From Lethocerus indicus (Eukaryota > Arthropoda > Insecta > Hemiptera > Belostomatidae), in assembly GCA_019843655.1 (NCBI GenBank), contig JACDQD010000102.1:5713501-5777500 (forward strand): a stretch of 64,000 bases of DNA. Direction: 5' to 3'. Under the pieces are notes generated by a model. That model did no database searches. It was not told the origin of the DNA and worked only from the letters and a program-made list of their open reading frames with translations. A program made the position numbers and the translations under genes. This document shows positions 1 to 18,440 of this stretch, piece after piece. Every line of letters starts with the position of its first letter. Position 1 is the stretch's first letter.

Positions 1-3000
1 GAAAAAAAAGGAATGCTGATCTGTAGGGTTTCCATTTATGCCTCATTCCAAATAAGGGATTGGTAATTAATTATTTATATTCACGTTATGTAATTGTAAA
101 CTCAGCCTTGATTGTAAAACATCTTACATTCCTAAAAGCTGCTAGGTAAGTGTTTAATTGTTTAATAAAAAAACACCATAACACGATTTACAAGATTAGA
201 GTTCAAAAGGTATTTTATAAAAATGAATATAGATTGGGAAACATTGATTGCGTACTGTCGATGTGCCATAGCCTGCTGAACTGGAAGGCTTTTCAAGCGG
301 CAAACCAGCAACACACTGTCGTCTTTTCGGTTTAGTATTCGCCGAGATATTAGTTATTGTTATGTTCTTAAATGTTTTGAAATTGTATATTATTATTGCG
401 TAGAAATGTTGAATATTCAGTAAAATGGCAAAAAAATGTAATTTAGCGGATGAATACCGTGATAATGACAGCGAATCGTTATCCATTCACTGTAATATAT
501 AAATGTAATGTATTCGTTGAAATAGTTTTTTATAATGTTCCAATTCTGTTTAATAATTGTGAGGAATTGGAAAATTACGTTCTGATAGTACGTTAATGAG
601 TCATTTTGTGTCGGTAAAAGAAAGCTTGCTGCTAATGATTAACAACCGCTTTTATAGGATCAGGAATTTATAATGGCGACGGTAATCGACTTGACGCTCA
701 GCCATATATACCTTTTAGGGAAACTAATCACTATAATCTCGCTTCTTATCTACTTTAAACTGGTGCAATCTTTCAATGAGGTTAACTGGTATTTAACATG
801 ATGCTGGTGGTAATTATCTAATTAATCTTTGGAGACATATAGCAGTTACTGTGAAGTTAACGAGGAGCCCAAAATGATAAATCTTAGTCTGCAAAATTTA
901 TTTACGCATGTTTAATGTTTTGCCAGAAAAAATCGCATATTATTGAATAGAAACGTGGGTTCAAGTTTGCAATTGAATAATGATTCAAACCGTCACTCGG
1001 TTTCGAACTCGGGAATGCACTTTTTTCTGGAAGCGGTGCGAATACGACGAAATACTGTACATAATTCAATCTGGACACTTATAAAAAGGGGCGAGATCTT
1101 TAGTTGGCTTTCTTTCCTGACTACAAAGATATATCCAAACTGACAGACAGAATAGGGCAGCAGAGGAGCACTGAGGAAATACGTACTAAACAGGGAAAGA
1201 TATTGAGAACATAAATGAATAAATAATACGGCGTTCAACTAATCAAGTGAAGTAATCAAATGAACCATAAATGTATGAAAGAATGTAGTAATAGAACAAT
1301 CATTATAAATGAATCGTCATAGGTATAAACAGGTAACCGTATGAGCCATGACATACCATCAAGAATTGCGTTATGTAAAAAAATATGTCATTTATAAGAT
1401 AGATTATATTTTTTAATACATTTAGATTTGCCTATGCCACTTAAAACCGGCTCGTAATTCATTCTACTATGAAATAATTACCCATTTAAAAAGGCATTTT
1501 CAGAATTAACTTGTCGAACACGTTTTTATTTTGTTAAAACTAACGTTATTCGTGGCGGAATTAATTTAGCTATAAAAAATCCTTTACATTGTCAATATAT
1601 ACTGTTCAAGAACAATATTAACGTCAAATTACGAATGATACACTTCTGATTGATAATCGAAATGGGGTAAACGGGACACGTACAGAGTGAGTTATAGACT
1701 GGACTGGTAGGCAGCGCTAATTCCTTCTGGCCGGTTTAAACAGATAGCGTTCGTGTCAAGAACACGAAAACTAAAATCTGAAGCAGTGTTCAACATTTTG
1801 GAAAACAGTCTATTGTGCTGGTCTTCGATTGATCCCAAATCCTCTACTTTGATCTTATTAATCATCAGTGACAGATGGTGTCTTTAAACCATTTAAGTAT
1901 TGGCTTCAAGATTTACTTTGGATGAGAATAGATCCAGGAAACGAATCATGAAATATAATAATTCCTAAAAGTCTGAGTTATAATTTCATTATTATAGGTG
2001 TGCCTAAAAAAGTAGGGATTACTTTGTTTTAATTTATGGTTATTAAATAAGAAAAGAACAAACCACCATTTTTCATTTCCACCACCCGAAGGAAGATGGC
2101 TTTAGAAACTTGACTGCTGAATACAAATTTTGTTTTTGGAAATGTAAATGAGGTTAGATAATTTTAAATGAATAAACAGTTTCTTTCATAGTAAAATATG
2201 ATTTTTGTCCAGTGTATCAGTAAAATATTCTGCCTATTAGAAGTTGGTTATGTACGCAGTTTGAAATGAACTATATATGTTCTTTGATAAATTAAAAATC
2301 AAATTAACAAGGAAAATGCATTTTATAATAGCCATATTATAAAATTCGGTCAGAGAAATAGAATGTGCACAATTGTCTTCTAATGTATCATGGTATTATA
2401 TTGTGGCACCAGCAGAATTTCCTTTTCAAAAGCAGAATAATAAATTTCATTCAATTTAATTCATATTGTATTATGTCATACAGTTTTGTATTATCTATAA
2501 ATATTGAGGTCTGGTACTAAATTATTGCACATGTGATTCTGTATTACAGATAACGCAGTTAATACTTTTCCCGCTAGGTAGCATGGACGTCTTGCTTTCT
2601 CTTGTTTCATATACCCCATTCATGAAAATGAAATCTACGTCTTTTATACTTACATAATATGATTTATGTTTATGTTAAGTAACAAACCATTAGAAATTTC
2701 TACATTTCTATTCTTAAGTTTGTAATATTTTCAGCTCAAAGTATTTAAATTTATAGGATTAAATTATTTATGTATTGTTATTGGACGCACGTTTTGGTTT
2801 TATATAAATCGTTCGTTTATGCGAGATTTGCAGTTGGAGAAATAAAATATGAGAAACAGCAATATACAAATTATTTATTTTACTAGTTATTTAAGCGTTG
2901 AGTGATGTTTAATTTTGACTCCAGAATGAAAGCAATATTTTAATGTGTTTATTTTCGGGCCATTAACTTGACCGAAGTTTAATTGATACTTCGGCTTGAT
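1..3000. other. AT-rich non-coding DNA, nothing recognised
   Basis: Unique AT-rich sequence with many short A and T runs. The open frames (for example near 943-1143 and 993-1238) are short and low in complexity, without family motifs or splice context. I see no repeat with recognisable ends and no RNA gene. Confidence 0.6.
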
Positions 3001-3068
3001 GAACTGGTCTTATCCTGTTCCCGTCGGACAGTTGTCGCCCGGAGCCGGCTCTCAACATCGATTTTATT

Positions 3069-3170
3069 CAAATTCGCTCCCCCTCCACCCTCTATCACTC
3101 TCTGTCCCGCTCGCTCTCCTTCCTATCCCAAATTGTCCGTCTTTCAATCCTCCCCCCTCCCCCCCACACC
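3069..3170 (+). repeat. Long pyrimidine-rich tract
   Basis: About 100 bases on the + strand are almost entirely C and T, with several C runs and CTCTC blocks, ending in a run of C before ACACC. On the other strand this is a GA/G-rich tract of the kind bound by GAGA-type factors or able to form triplex DNA. Open frames across it (Pro/Ser-rich) are composition artefacts. Confidence 0.6.
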
Positions 3171-3778
3171 AACTCATCTAATAGAGAAAGAAAAGCTGAT
3201 CTGGGAACACGTCAACATTAGTACAATCATCATCCCAGACTTCTAATGTCGAATTTAAAAAACCCCTTCTGGTCGAAAGAAAAATGTAGGAAGCTGATCA
3301 ATATAGTCGTGTTGATTTAATTTGCTGTGAGTGATAAAAGTTATTAAATTATGTTTAAATGCATTTTAATTTTATAAGCAAAGCATTAAAACCAAAAGAA
3401 GAAAGTTTGATTCAGTATTTCCATTTGGTCTAATTCTTTTGAGGTCGAATGTATATTGTATTCGATAACACCCCTTGAGTATTACCGGAGGGGAATTCAA
3501 ACAAACATTTTATAATAGTTACAAGTGTTTAAAATTTGTATTATTTACTTTAAAACTAGATCAACATTTAAAATCTATTGTAGTGAAATAGTTTGGGTTG
3601 CAGTGGCTATAATAATCCCAGCAACACTGCTCATAGGTGTAAGACTGCTCCTAATACTGAGAAACAGTGAGGGATTTCACAGTGAATTGTTCAGCACTTA
3701 GTAATTTCATATTTTCCGAGTTTATTAGAGCCATATTACAATAGAAGCATTACTTACAGTACTTTAGCAAGCATTTCC

Positions 3779-3893
3779 TTAATGCCCCGTAAGTAGTTAT
3801 AATTTATATCAAGCACTCAGCACCCTTAGTGAGAACAATAATCTTATCTGTAGATGTTAATGCTTGATAGTAGCATAAAATGAGGGGCATTAA
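3779..3893. repeat. Nested inverted repeats
   Basis: Outer arms are TTAATGCCCC (3779-3788) and GGGGCATTAA (3884-3893), a perfect 10-bp pair. Inside them TATCAAGCA (3807-3815) pairs with TGCTTGATA (3861-3869), a perfect 9-bp pair. The central loop holds a further 4-bp pair (CTCA 3816-3819 with TGAG 3830-3833) and ATCT/AGAT near 3848-3855. A transcript could fold into a branched structure. No RNA family was recognised. A single 10-bp pair is expected by chance in a window this long; the nesting is what is unusual. Confidence 0.4.
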
Positions 3894-4256
3894 TATCGCC
3901 TGTTCTGAATAGGTGAGCAGAACCTATTTGATGTGATAAGTAGACGGATTTTGGGGACGTGATTGATATTAATATAGATCAAGAAAACTACAGATTAAGA
4001 ACACCCTGTGGATATACCGGCATATATCGATATAACAGCAAACAGAGAAAAGGAAAGGCGTCGAATTTATTGATATATAAATTTGACATAAACTAAGGTC
4101 GGATACTTTGGAGGTATTGAGAGGGTGAGAAGGTGTCTGTTGGTGGGATGAAGGCGACACCTACACAATTAGCCCACGTCATGAATTGAGGTTGCACTCT
4201 CTGAGGTACAACCACAGCGCCAGTCAACAACAAGCATTGGCCATTGTGCCACAACA

Positions 4257-4261
<5 letters not shown>

Positions 4262-4291
<30 letters not shown>
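4262..4291. repeat. (CT)n microsatellite
   Basis: Fifteen perfect CT units, giving (GA)n on the other strand. The minus-strand ORF across it is a Glu/Arg repeat artefact. Confidence 0.9.
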
Positions 4292-4294
<3 letters not shown>

Positions 4295-4330
4295 ATTAGC
4301 CAATGCTCTAAGCTGTCCAACATTCAACAA

Positions 4331-11829
<7,499 letters not shown>

Positions 11830-11919
11830 ATACCGCAGATTTCGTGTGTTTCCGTCTCCTCTCGCTGGTTTTTTGCTCTAGCAAAAGGAGGAGACAGAAA
11901 CAGACGAAATCTGCGGTAT
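11830..11919 (+). ncRNA. Long near-perfect hairpin, miRNA/foldback candidate
   Basis: Bases 11830-11862 pair with 11887-11919: a 33-bp stem with two mismatches (11846/11903 and 11853/11896) and one G-T pair. The outer 16 bp are perfect. Inside, TTTTGC (11871-11876) pairs with GCAAAA (11881-11886) around a TCTA loop, leaving an eight-base bulge on the 5' side. Total length is 90 nt, and pairing stops abruptly at both ends. The size fits a pre-miRNA or a short dsRNA hairpin, but the near-perfect stem also fits a foldback element or a recent inverted duplication. I do not recognise either arm as a known miRNA, and no target-site duplication is obvious. It lies about 330 bp upstream of the putative promoter at 12245. 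Confidence 0.5.
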
Positions 11920-12244
11920 TCCAACCCCTCGCAGGCCACAAAACTAGGTATTCAAAGTGTCTTGTTATATTACAAAAGGATTGTTGCAGAAAGAGTCTCT
12001 TCTATACAATTATCTCAAGCCAAACTTGTTTTCTTCGCGCGTTAAACCCGAACGAGGGCCCGCACTCGAGTCGATGGGAAACCAATCGAGACCGGGTTAA
12101 ATTAATGGATCGGTTTTATTGAGAAGGGGAGGAAAAAAGGGAGGTTGTTATCAGTTAAGAGGCGGTGGGAAAGGGGTGCGGGGCGGGCGGCTTGCGCATT
12201 GCGGCGAGGCGAGGGGGGGCCCGGGGCGCCGACACACGCACACT
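11920..12244 (+). promoter_or_regulatory. GC/CpG-rich putative promoter-proximal region
   Basis: GC content climbs sharply here and G-rich runs (GGGGCGGGCGG, GGGGGGGCCCGGGG) lead into the initiator-like site. No TATA box lies 25-35 bases upstream of 12247. The frames at 12119-12486 on both strands are Arg/Gly/Pro-rich and reflect base composition. Promoter status is inferred from composition and from the initiator and donors that follow. Confidence 0.4.
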
Positions 12245-12250
12245 TCAGTC
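12245..12250 (+). promoter_or_regulatory. Initiator-like TCAGTC, putative TSS at 12247
   Basis: TCAGTC matches the arthropod initiator consensus TCAGTY. It sits at the downstream edge of the GC-rich stretch and about 200 bases before two strong splice donors. No TATA box is present and no clear downstream promoter element is at the standard distance. A six-base match alone is weak; the support is positional. Confidence 0.35.
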
Positions 12251-12448
12251 GGACTTGGACGCGCTCACCGTCCGCCCGCACAGGCACCGACCATCGGAGG
12301 ACAGAGAACGACAGCCGGCCGCAGTGCGATACCGTCCGAGTTGTTTAGAAACGGTTCGGGCCGCGATACGCGCTCATGACGCCCCCCCTCCCTACCCCGA
12401 CCGCCGCATCGCCGCCTCACAGAATAGTCTGTTTTTAATTGCCGAAAC
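12247..12448 (+). other. Putative non-coding first exon (5' UTR)
   Basis: GC-rich, starting at the initiator-like A and ending at donor AAC|GTGAGT (GT at 12449-12450). A second strong donor, ACT|GTGAGT, follows at 12496, so alternative first-exon ends 47 bp apart are possible. No frame stays open through it with a plausible start. If joined to the acceptor before 25852, the ATG there would follow GAAAC or TCACT, both placing A at -3, a good insect start context. The implied intron is about 13.4 kb. The joining is inference; RNA reads would decide it. Confidence 0.4.
12376..12438 (+). other. Short upstream ORF in putative 5' UTR
   Basis: A 20-codon ATG frame, Pro-rich, ending in TAA inside the putative first exon and before both donors. 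If the exon is real, it would act as a uORF that ribosomes meet before the exon-2 ATG, and so might dampen translation. It has no family resemblance. Confidence 0.3.
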
Positions 12449-12499
12449 GTGAGTATGGGGAAAAAAACGGGCGACGCTTCGTTCAAGTTTTCACTGTGA

Positions 12500-15400
12500 G
12501 TACGGTATTAATAATTGTCCCCCGAGCAGGCGAGAATGAGGTTGTCTCTTGAGCAGAATTTCTTTCGACAGTGCGAATACCTCAAAAATGTTCACGGACA
12601 CAAATCGGGAAGCGAAGAGTGGATAATGCGACTCTTGATACATTAACAAAACACTGAAATAGATCTATAAATATTTCAGTAAGGGAAATGGTGAAAAATA
12701 TCCTATTTCGTAGTGAGAAGAATTCCTTAATGATTTACAAGTTATTTATTATATTATTTTTAATTCCCTTAGTAAAATCAGATTTGTGTTTTCACAGTCC
12801 TAATAGCGGTATGACAGTTTCCGTAAAATAAACAAATATTAAAATACCTTATTCGGAATGCGAATATGACTGTTATGCCAACGTAAATACGGTAAGAGAA
12901 GTTTTTCTACTTTTCGAATCTTTGGTATAGGAAGGGAATTTATTATCTGACCTGGGATCAATGTTGTTTCGTATGTAATCCTTCCAAGAATTTACTAATA
13001 CATTTATTTTAACGCCTTATATTTTGTTATGCCGTGTTTCCATACTCAAAGTGGAAATACCTTGAATTATTCTGAACGCATTTATGCGTTGTTTGCCTGT
13101 ATATGAAGAGGAGTGGTTCAGGGCACTTGCCTAAGATAAATAATCCGCTATAAGAAATTTCGTTTTAATTATCAACATACAAATCCCAATATGTGCGTTG
13201 AATTTTATTATATCATCGAGTATCAAATAGCACATTAAAATATATTATTTTATCGAATTATTGATCCTTAATTAAATTAAAAAGTAAAGTAAAACTTACA
13301 CTTAAAATATAGTACTGTTAATAAAACTTAGACTCAATGAACACTGTCCTATTAAAATAGACACGTCCGTTTGTCTTTTTAACCCACTGGCCGACTGCCA
13401 CGTTTTGGCATTTCCATTGTACGATTTATTTCTTCGTGACGTCCTTTTTCTGGGCAACAGTTGCCATTTCTGTCTTAGATCTTGCAGGGTTCGACCTTCA
13501 AAAGGATCGGTTCCAAATATCGTTTCCTGCGAAAATCAATGAGGGGACCGAACGTCCTTCCCAATCCATCCCAATCGCTGGCATCCCCCGATTAAACATG
13601 ATACAATACGTTCTCCTATTACTTTCGGGAAAGAAAGAAAGAACGCCTTCCTTAATTTCCTTCGATTTCAGTTCACGATCGTTCGAAAAGAACTGAGATA
13701 TATCCTAATTTCAAAACATTCAGTTTTAATTTATCGTCTTCTGAAATCTCTCGGTTAAATATAGACACTGCGGCTGTTAGTGGTTCATCTCGGCGGCGTA
13801 CAGTTTGTAAAATCGGGCGAATCTGATCGGAAATGGTGTTTCCAAAATAACTTTTAGGTGGCCGCTAAAAATGCGCATGAAATTCTCCTGTAATTGTTCA
13901 ATATGGAGTGTCTGCCGTATCGGACTGCCGTATTTCCAAATGTACTGGCCCCGAAGTGTCAAGCCTCTGCATTATGTAAACAGCTTCAAAGTACTTAAAC
14001 GCGATAAACGAGAAACATCTGTCTGGGAATGTGTGTGTAGTAGGCCCTCTGCTATCCGTCCGCAGTAACATCTGTTGCCATGCCAATACTATTCCACTTC
14101 GTCGATCGTCTCTGACGCAGACGATCCAATATGTAATCGTGTAAAAAAAATTATTTTTAAAAATCCCAAGACTATGAAAATCATATCAAAGTTTGAATTT
14201 TTTTGGGTTATGGGCAGTGACAATATTATTCTGATGTTCGGAAATATCGTTTCGCAAATTAATGTTCAGTCACTTAGGGGATGATGTCCGCTGGCGGAAT
14301 TTATGAGGTTCTGCAATGATTAATACGAAAATGCCAGAAAGAGGTCCATAGCTGGTTGAAAGATTATGGTGTTGTAGAGTTGGTCTGATGATAGATTATC
14401 ATATCTGGAGATATTCAATATATCTTAGTTTATTTATTTAATAAATAAATAAGTAAATGAAATATCCTGGCAATCTGAGAATTTTATAGCAATATTCTAA
14501 GGTAATGCTACAAGTTTAAAATAGAAGTATAGAGTAATTCGTGCATCCATTATTGATTCTACTGTACGAAATCTTTATTCAGAAATACAATATTCAGTAG
14601 GTATTTGGAAGCGATACAAGATACGCAAGTGCATTCAAATGACTTTTAGTGAGTTACAATTTGTCTAGAAAAAAGAGACCAGGATTGTAAGTTGATTCCA
14701 TATTTTAGTTTAGGGCTTATAATCGGTTGATAATTTAGACGTGAATAATTTGAATAATTTGAAAACGTGAATGATCACGTGTGATCCTGTCACCATTCGG
14801 AAATGAAGACTGATACATTAGCCCCGAAATTCTGCGACTATATATTGATGAAATTAATACTAAGTGCCGGTAATTTAATTTTAGTACTAAATAAATCTAG
14901 TCTAGCATAGAATGTAGACAGGATGGGCGCAATGTTTTTCTATTTCTCCTCTGAATGTGTACCTAACCTAATTAATTACAGCTGGAACTAAAAAATTGAA
15001 GGAAAATTGTCTTAAGGTGATTTGAAAAACTGGCGTTGTCATTTGCCTACATAATCAGCCGAAAATTGTAATTAAAACTTTTCTCTTGTTAGGCCGGAAT
15101 GGATTCTTAAATTGTTAATCTTCAATTTCGTACCTCCCAGCGCATAATGAACTGCTATTACAACTTTGACTGAAAAGCGATTTTTTTCTCCGTTTCGGTC
15201 GGAATGACTAAAGTACCTTGTCTTGTAGCTAGCGAAAATATTCAGCTATTCCGGTCGCCATGGGCGACGGTCCCCCCTCGAAAATGGCCGCCGCATATTG
15301 TCGATCCCCGAAATAATTTAATTCCCTTTTTTTCTTGTCTTTGCCAACTCGAGTTTCACCTTCAGGCTAAAGGGAAGTTAGACGGGAGTTGGAAGGATGA

Positions 15401-15650
15401 CAGTGTTTTCCGGGATCCGTCTTAGCCAAATCGGATTGGGAGTTAACTCCCCCTTTCTTCACAATACTCTTCATCCCAGATCCGGATTGTCGAAGGGATA
15501 TGCGGGCACCTATCGGTCGTCAGACAGGTTAGCAAGAAAATCATAACAAACTGACTTTGAATATAAACAATTCGGGGGCTTCTTCTCATATTAATGAAAA
15601 CAAAAAAAAACACGAAAATGAATAAAACTGTTATCATTAACGCCGGAGAT
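12500..15650. other. Putative intron DNA, nothing recognised
   Basis: AT-rich unique DNA with local low-complexity TTTATT/AATAAA stretches (about 14428-14455). TTAACCCAC at 13379 resembles a piggyBac-type end but has no partner. The open frames are short and unrecognised. If the promoter and exon proposal is right, this is first-intron sequence. Confidence 0.45.
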
Positions 15651-15654
15651 CTTG

Positions 15655-15770
15655 TTCTTGGAGACATCGTATTGGTCCTGGCATATTAGAAATTCCGACC
15701 TCACCGAGAATTGAACCCAGGAGGCCGAAACCGGACCACTTTCTCTTAGTGAACGGATACCAGCCGTACA
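15655..15770 (-). mobile_element. tRNA-derived SINE remnant
   Basis: Read on the minus strand, GGGTTCAATTC followed by TCGGTGAGGTCGG resembles a Pol III B box in its T-arm. An A-box-like AGAAAGTGGTCCGG lies about 25 bases upstream of it. The order and spacing (A box, ... CTCC, B box, GGTCGGAATTTC tail) resemble the head of insect tRNA-derived SINEs. The copy is diverged and its 3' end cannot be placed. It is not a functional tRNA gene: no complete acceptor stem is seen. Confidence 0.4.
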
Positions 15771-17508
15771 AGTAGATAGTGGAAATTCCCCTCTGATCGA
15801 AATTGTATCCCGATTTGAAACCTCCAGAATGTTAGAGCTAACACCAAATTTCAATTATTTACCGACCAATTAAGGTTTATCTTTGAAACTCGCAGGATGC
15901 CGAGGCCAATTTCTTACCTCCTATTCCGTTTTCGCTTGTGCGGTCTACAGCTAGACCACTTTTGCCGTGCAGTAAAACTGCATCATAAAACAACAGGTGA
16001 ACAATTAAATTCTTGCCCTTTATCTGAAATCCTAACCAGGAGCTTCTTCCCCGACTTTGATAAATTAGCTTGAAGTTGAGTGCCCGGGCGATGAGATTCT
16101 ATGATCAGGTAGCTAAGGCTCGACTTTTAAATCATAAATCTTGTTGTCCACAGTCTCGCTGTAAATCATCCTTAATGCGCATTTGAAAAACTTTCCATGA
16201 CGTGCTATATATCAGGGAATCAAGCATTAATACTGAAATATATCCTGATTAAAGTGTATTAATTACAATTTGTGGAGCACGACATTTTCTCGGTTTGTTA
16301 TAAAGGATATTTTAGGGGCTAATTTGAGAAACCTTCCGATATAAAATAGCTGAGTATATTCCGTGTAACGCTATTGCATGATTTTCATAGATGGGACATA
16401 ATTGTAATAACCTCACTCATTCTATATTCAATTGCATTATTCCATTGGGGTGAAAAATTTGAAAAAGATCATTCGAATTTCCCGTTATTCCCAGTGAAAT
16501 TTTACTGCACAATTCCATGCGTCATCTCAGAAATTGTGTGATGTTTAATTTTTCTACGGTAGATAATTGCTTGGTAGATGCATTTGTTTTTCACTCTCTG
16601 TAATTTGCGACAGTCGTTCAAGCAGTTAACATTCCAGGCATTCCAACCGTAAATTAATACTAGGCGACTGTCGACTAGACCAAGAATGGTTGTCCGAATT
16701 GTATCCGGCGCTGTTTAAACAATTCTAGACTGGTGCCCTAGAATAACGCCAATTCGGTACTAGATGTATCGCACAGCTATGACATCCCGGCTATTCCAGT
16801 CGAGAGATATGGTCCGCCCAAAATAGCCCACCCCTTTGTGTTTTTTGCCGGAATTTCGTATCCCTCTTCAAAGGGAACTGTTAAATATCATCGCCTCGAT
16901 GTCACTTCTTATTTGACTTCAAAATGGAAATACTTCTTTAATCATTAATACTCGCACTGATTAATAGTAGAATTGTACTGAAAGAAACGTTTCAGAAAAT
17001 TAACAAATGTCTGCAGATAAAATCGACCTTATTTGGTTAAAATTTGGCTTATCCTAGTATTTAACTCAATTTACAATGTCACCGAACATCAAGAACATGT
17101 AGATGTCTCTCAAGATGTTTCCGTTATTACTAGCCTCCAGATTTTAATTTTTTTTTAACTAAACACACAATGCATTGTACGAAATATTTGACCCGACCGT
17201 CATGGCCGTTTTATTAAGTCGAATTACACGCTATCCACCTGTAGTGTAGCGGAAATGTAGGGTAAGAAGCAACGCGGAAAAAGTAACCGGGATCAAATTG
17301 ACAAGAGTGTTAGGAACAGTGCATTGCAACAATACGCGGGAGATGAACAATGGAACAGGAGGTCTGGCGGAACTTTGAATCCGCGCCGTATCCCATTGCC
17401 GCAGAAATGTGACACCCCCCTTCAACCCCACTTCGCGACGCCCTGATGATACATTATTTCCGTTACATTGTTTTTACTCCGGGGGCCACGACGGTTGATG
17501 GACCGATT

Positions 17509-17549
17509 ATATTGGAACGGTTTCCAGATGACTGGACCGCTTCCAATAT
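17509..17549. repeat. 41-nt imperfect hairpin
   Basis: ATATTGGAA (17509-17517) pairs with TTCCAATAT (17541-17549), CGG with CCG, and TCCAG (17523-17527) with CTGGA (17532-17536) around an ATGA loop. Only a TT bulge on one side and a single C on the other interrupt it. That makes 17 bp in total. It lies in a GC-richer islet just before a GA-rich tract (17580-17640). It could be a paired protein-binding site or an RNA hairpin; no family was recognised. Confidence 0.45.
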
Positions 17550-17579
17550 TAGAGTCGGAGCCTATAAAGCCGTTTGGCA

Positions 17580-17640
17580 GAAGAGAAAGAGAGAGGGAGA
17601 GATATAGGGTGGGGGACAGAGGGAGATAGAGTGAGTGGCT
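17580..17640 (+). repeat. GA-rich tract
   Basis: Purine-rich run with repeated GAGAG units (AGAGAAAGAGAGAGGGAGAG and onward). Such tracts bind GAGA-type factors in insects. Here it adjoins the hairpin at 17509 and a CpG-rich islet. The role is inferred only. Confidence 0.45.
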
Positions 17641-18089
17641 CCTTCCTGTCTGATGGATTGAAGGGTAACCGAATTATATTGATAAACACCGGTTTTTAAC
17701 CCTCCAGGAGGAATATTTTCGATGAGACACATCTTTATAACCGGCCCCAAACTAGGGAAGGGTCTTGATCTAACAACATGTTATATCATATTTATTCGGA
17801 TTTTAGTCGCATTAATTTTGAACGATTAAAATTAACCTCACAGCGGAGAATTATAATTCAATAAAACAAACAAAAAATGTTCGTATCTTGGGTGTCGATG
17901 GGTTACTATTATTTAATTACATTGTGTGTTCATACCATATGAGCAATAATTGAGGCTCATAATTTATTTTAGGCGTAAATAACTGTTCTGATTTCAAATT
18001 ACCGATTAACGTGGATGAGGCTAAAAAAGATTATATGTTTTCCATGGGTGTAGCTTGTTTGTTGTGACATTTACTTCAGATAGGCTAGT

Positions 18090-18440
18090 TGTCGACAGCG
18101 TCCCTTAGTACCGACGACTTCCAAGTCCGGCAACGGTGCAGGTAAATCTTCCGGGCCGTGTCTCTGACGCCTTCGACCCGGCTTCAAACGTGCGTTTGGG
18201 CCGACCGATCACTCGTCCGTATCCGGGCGGTGAGGCGAAAGGCATAAAGGACCCCCAGCGGCGGCGGCTGCGGTGGTGCACGTGGTCCTTCACCGGCCGG
18301 GCTTAGGGGAGAAGAGCAATCGATACGGCGGCCCCTGAGACCTTTACCGTTTCCAAAGGTGGACTGGAGGGGGGGAGGATTTGTTGGGAGGATAGGCCGA
18401 TCGGGGAAACAGAAACACCTCTTTGGGTTGCTCCCCATGG
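18090..18440. other. CpG-rich non-coding islet
   Basis: About 350 bases of high GC and CpG. Overlapping minus-strand frames are Pro/Arg-rich, as expected from composition. A plus-strand segment flanked by TTTACTTCAG and CAG|GTAAAT (18080-18141) resembles a mini-exon, but all three frames contain stops. It is more likely a regulatory or CpG islet than an exon. Confidence 0.4.

Noticed and set aside
13379..13395. TTAACCCACTGGCCG, another piggyBac-like end
   Set aside because: No inverted partner with GGGTTAA was seen downstream.
18080..18141. Possible mini-exon between TTTACTTCAG and CAG|GTAAAT
   Set aside because: All three reading frames contain stop codons; a non-coding exon cannot be excluded but is not supported.
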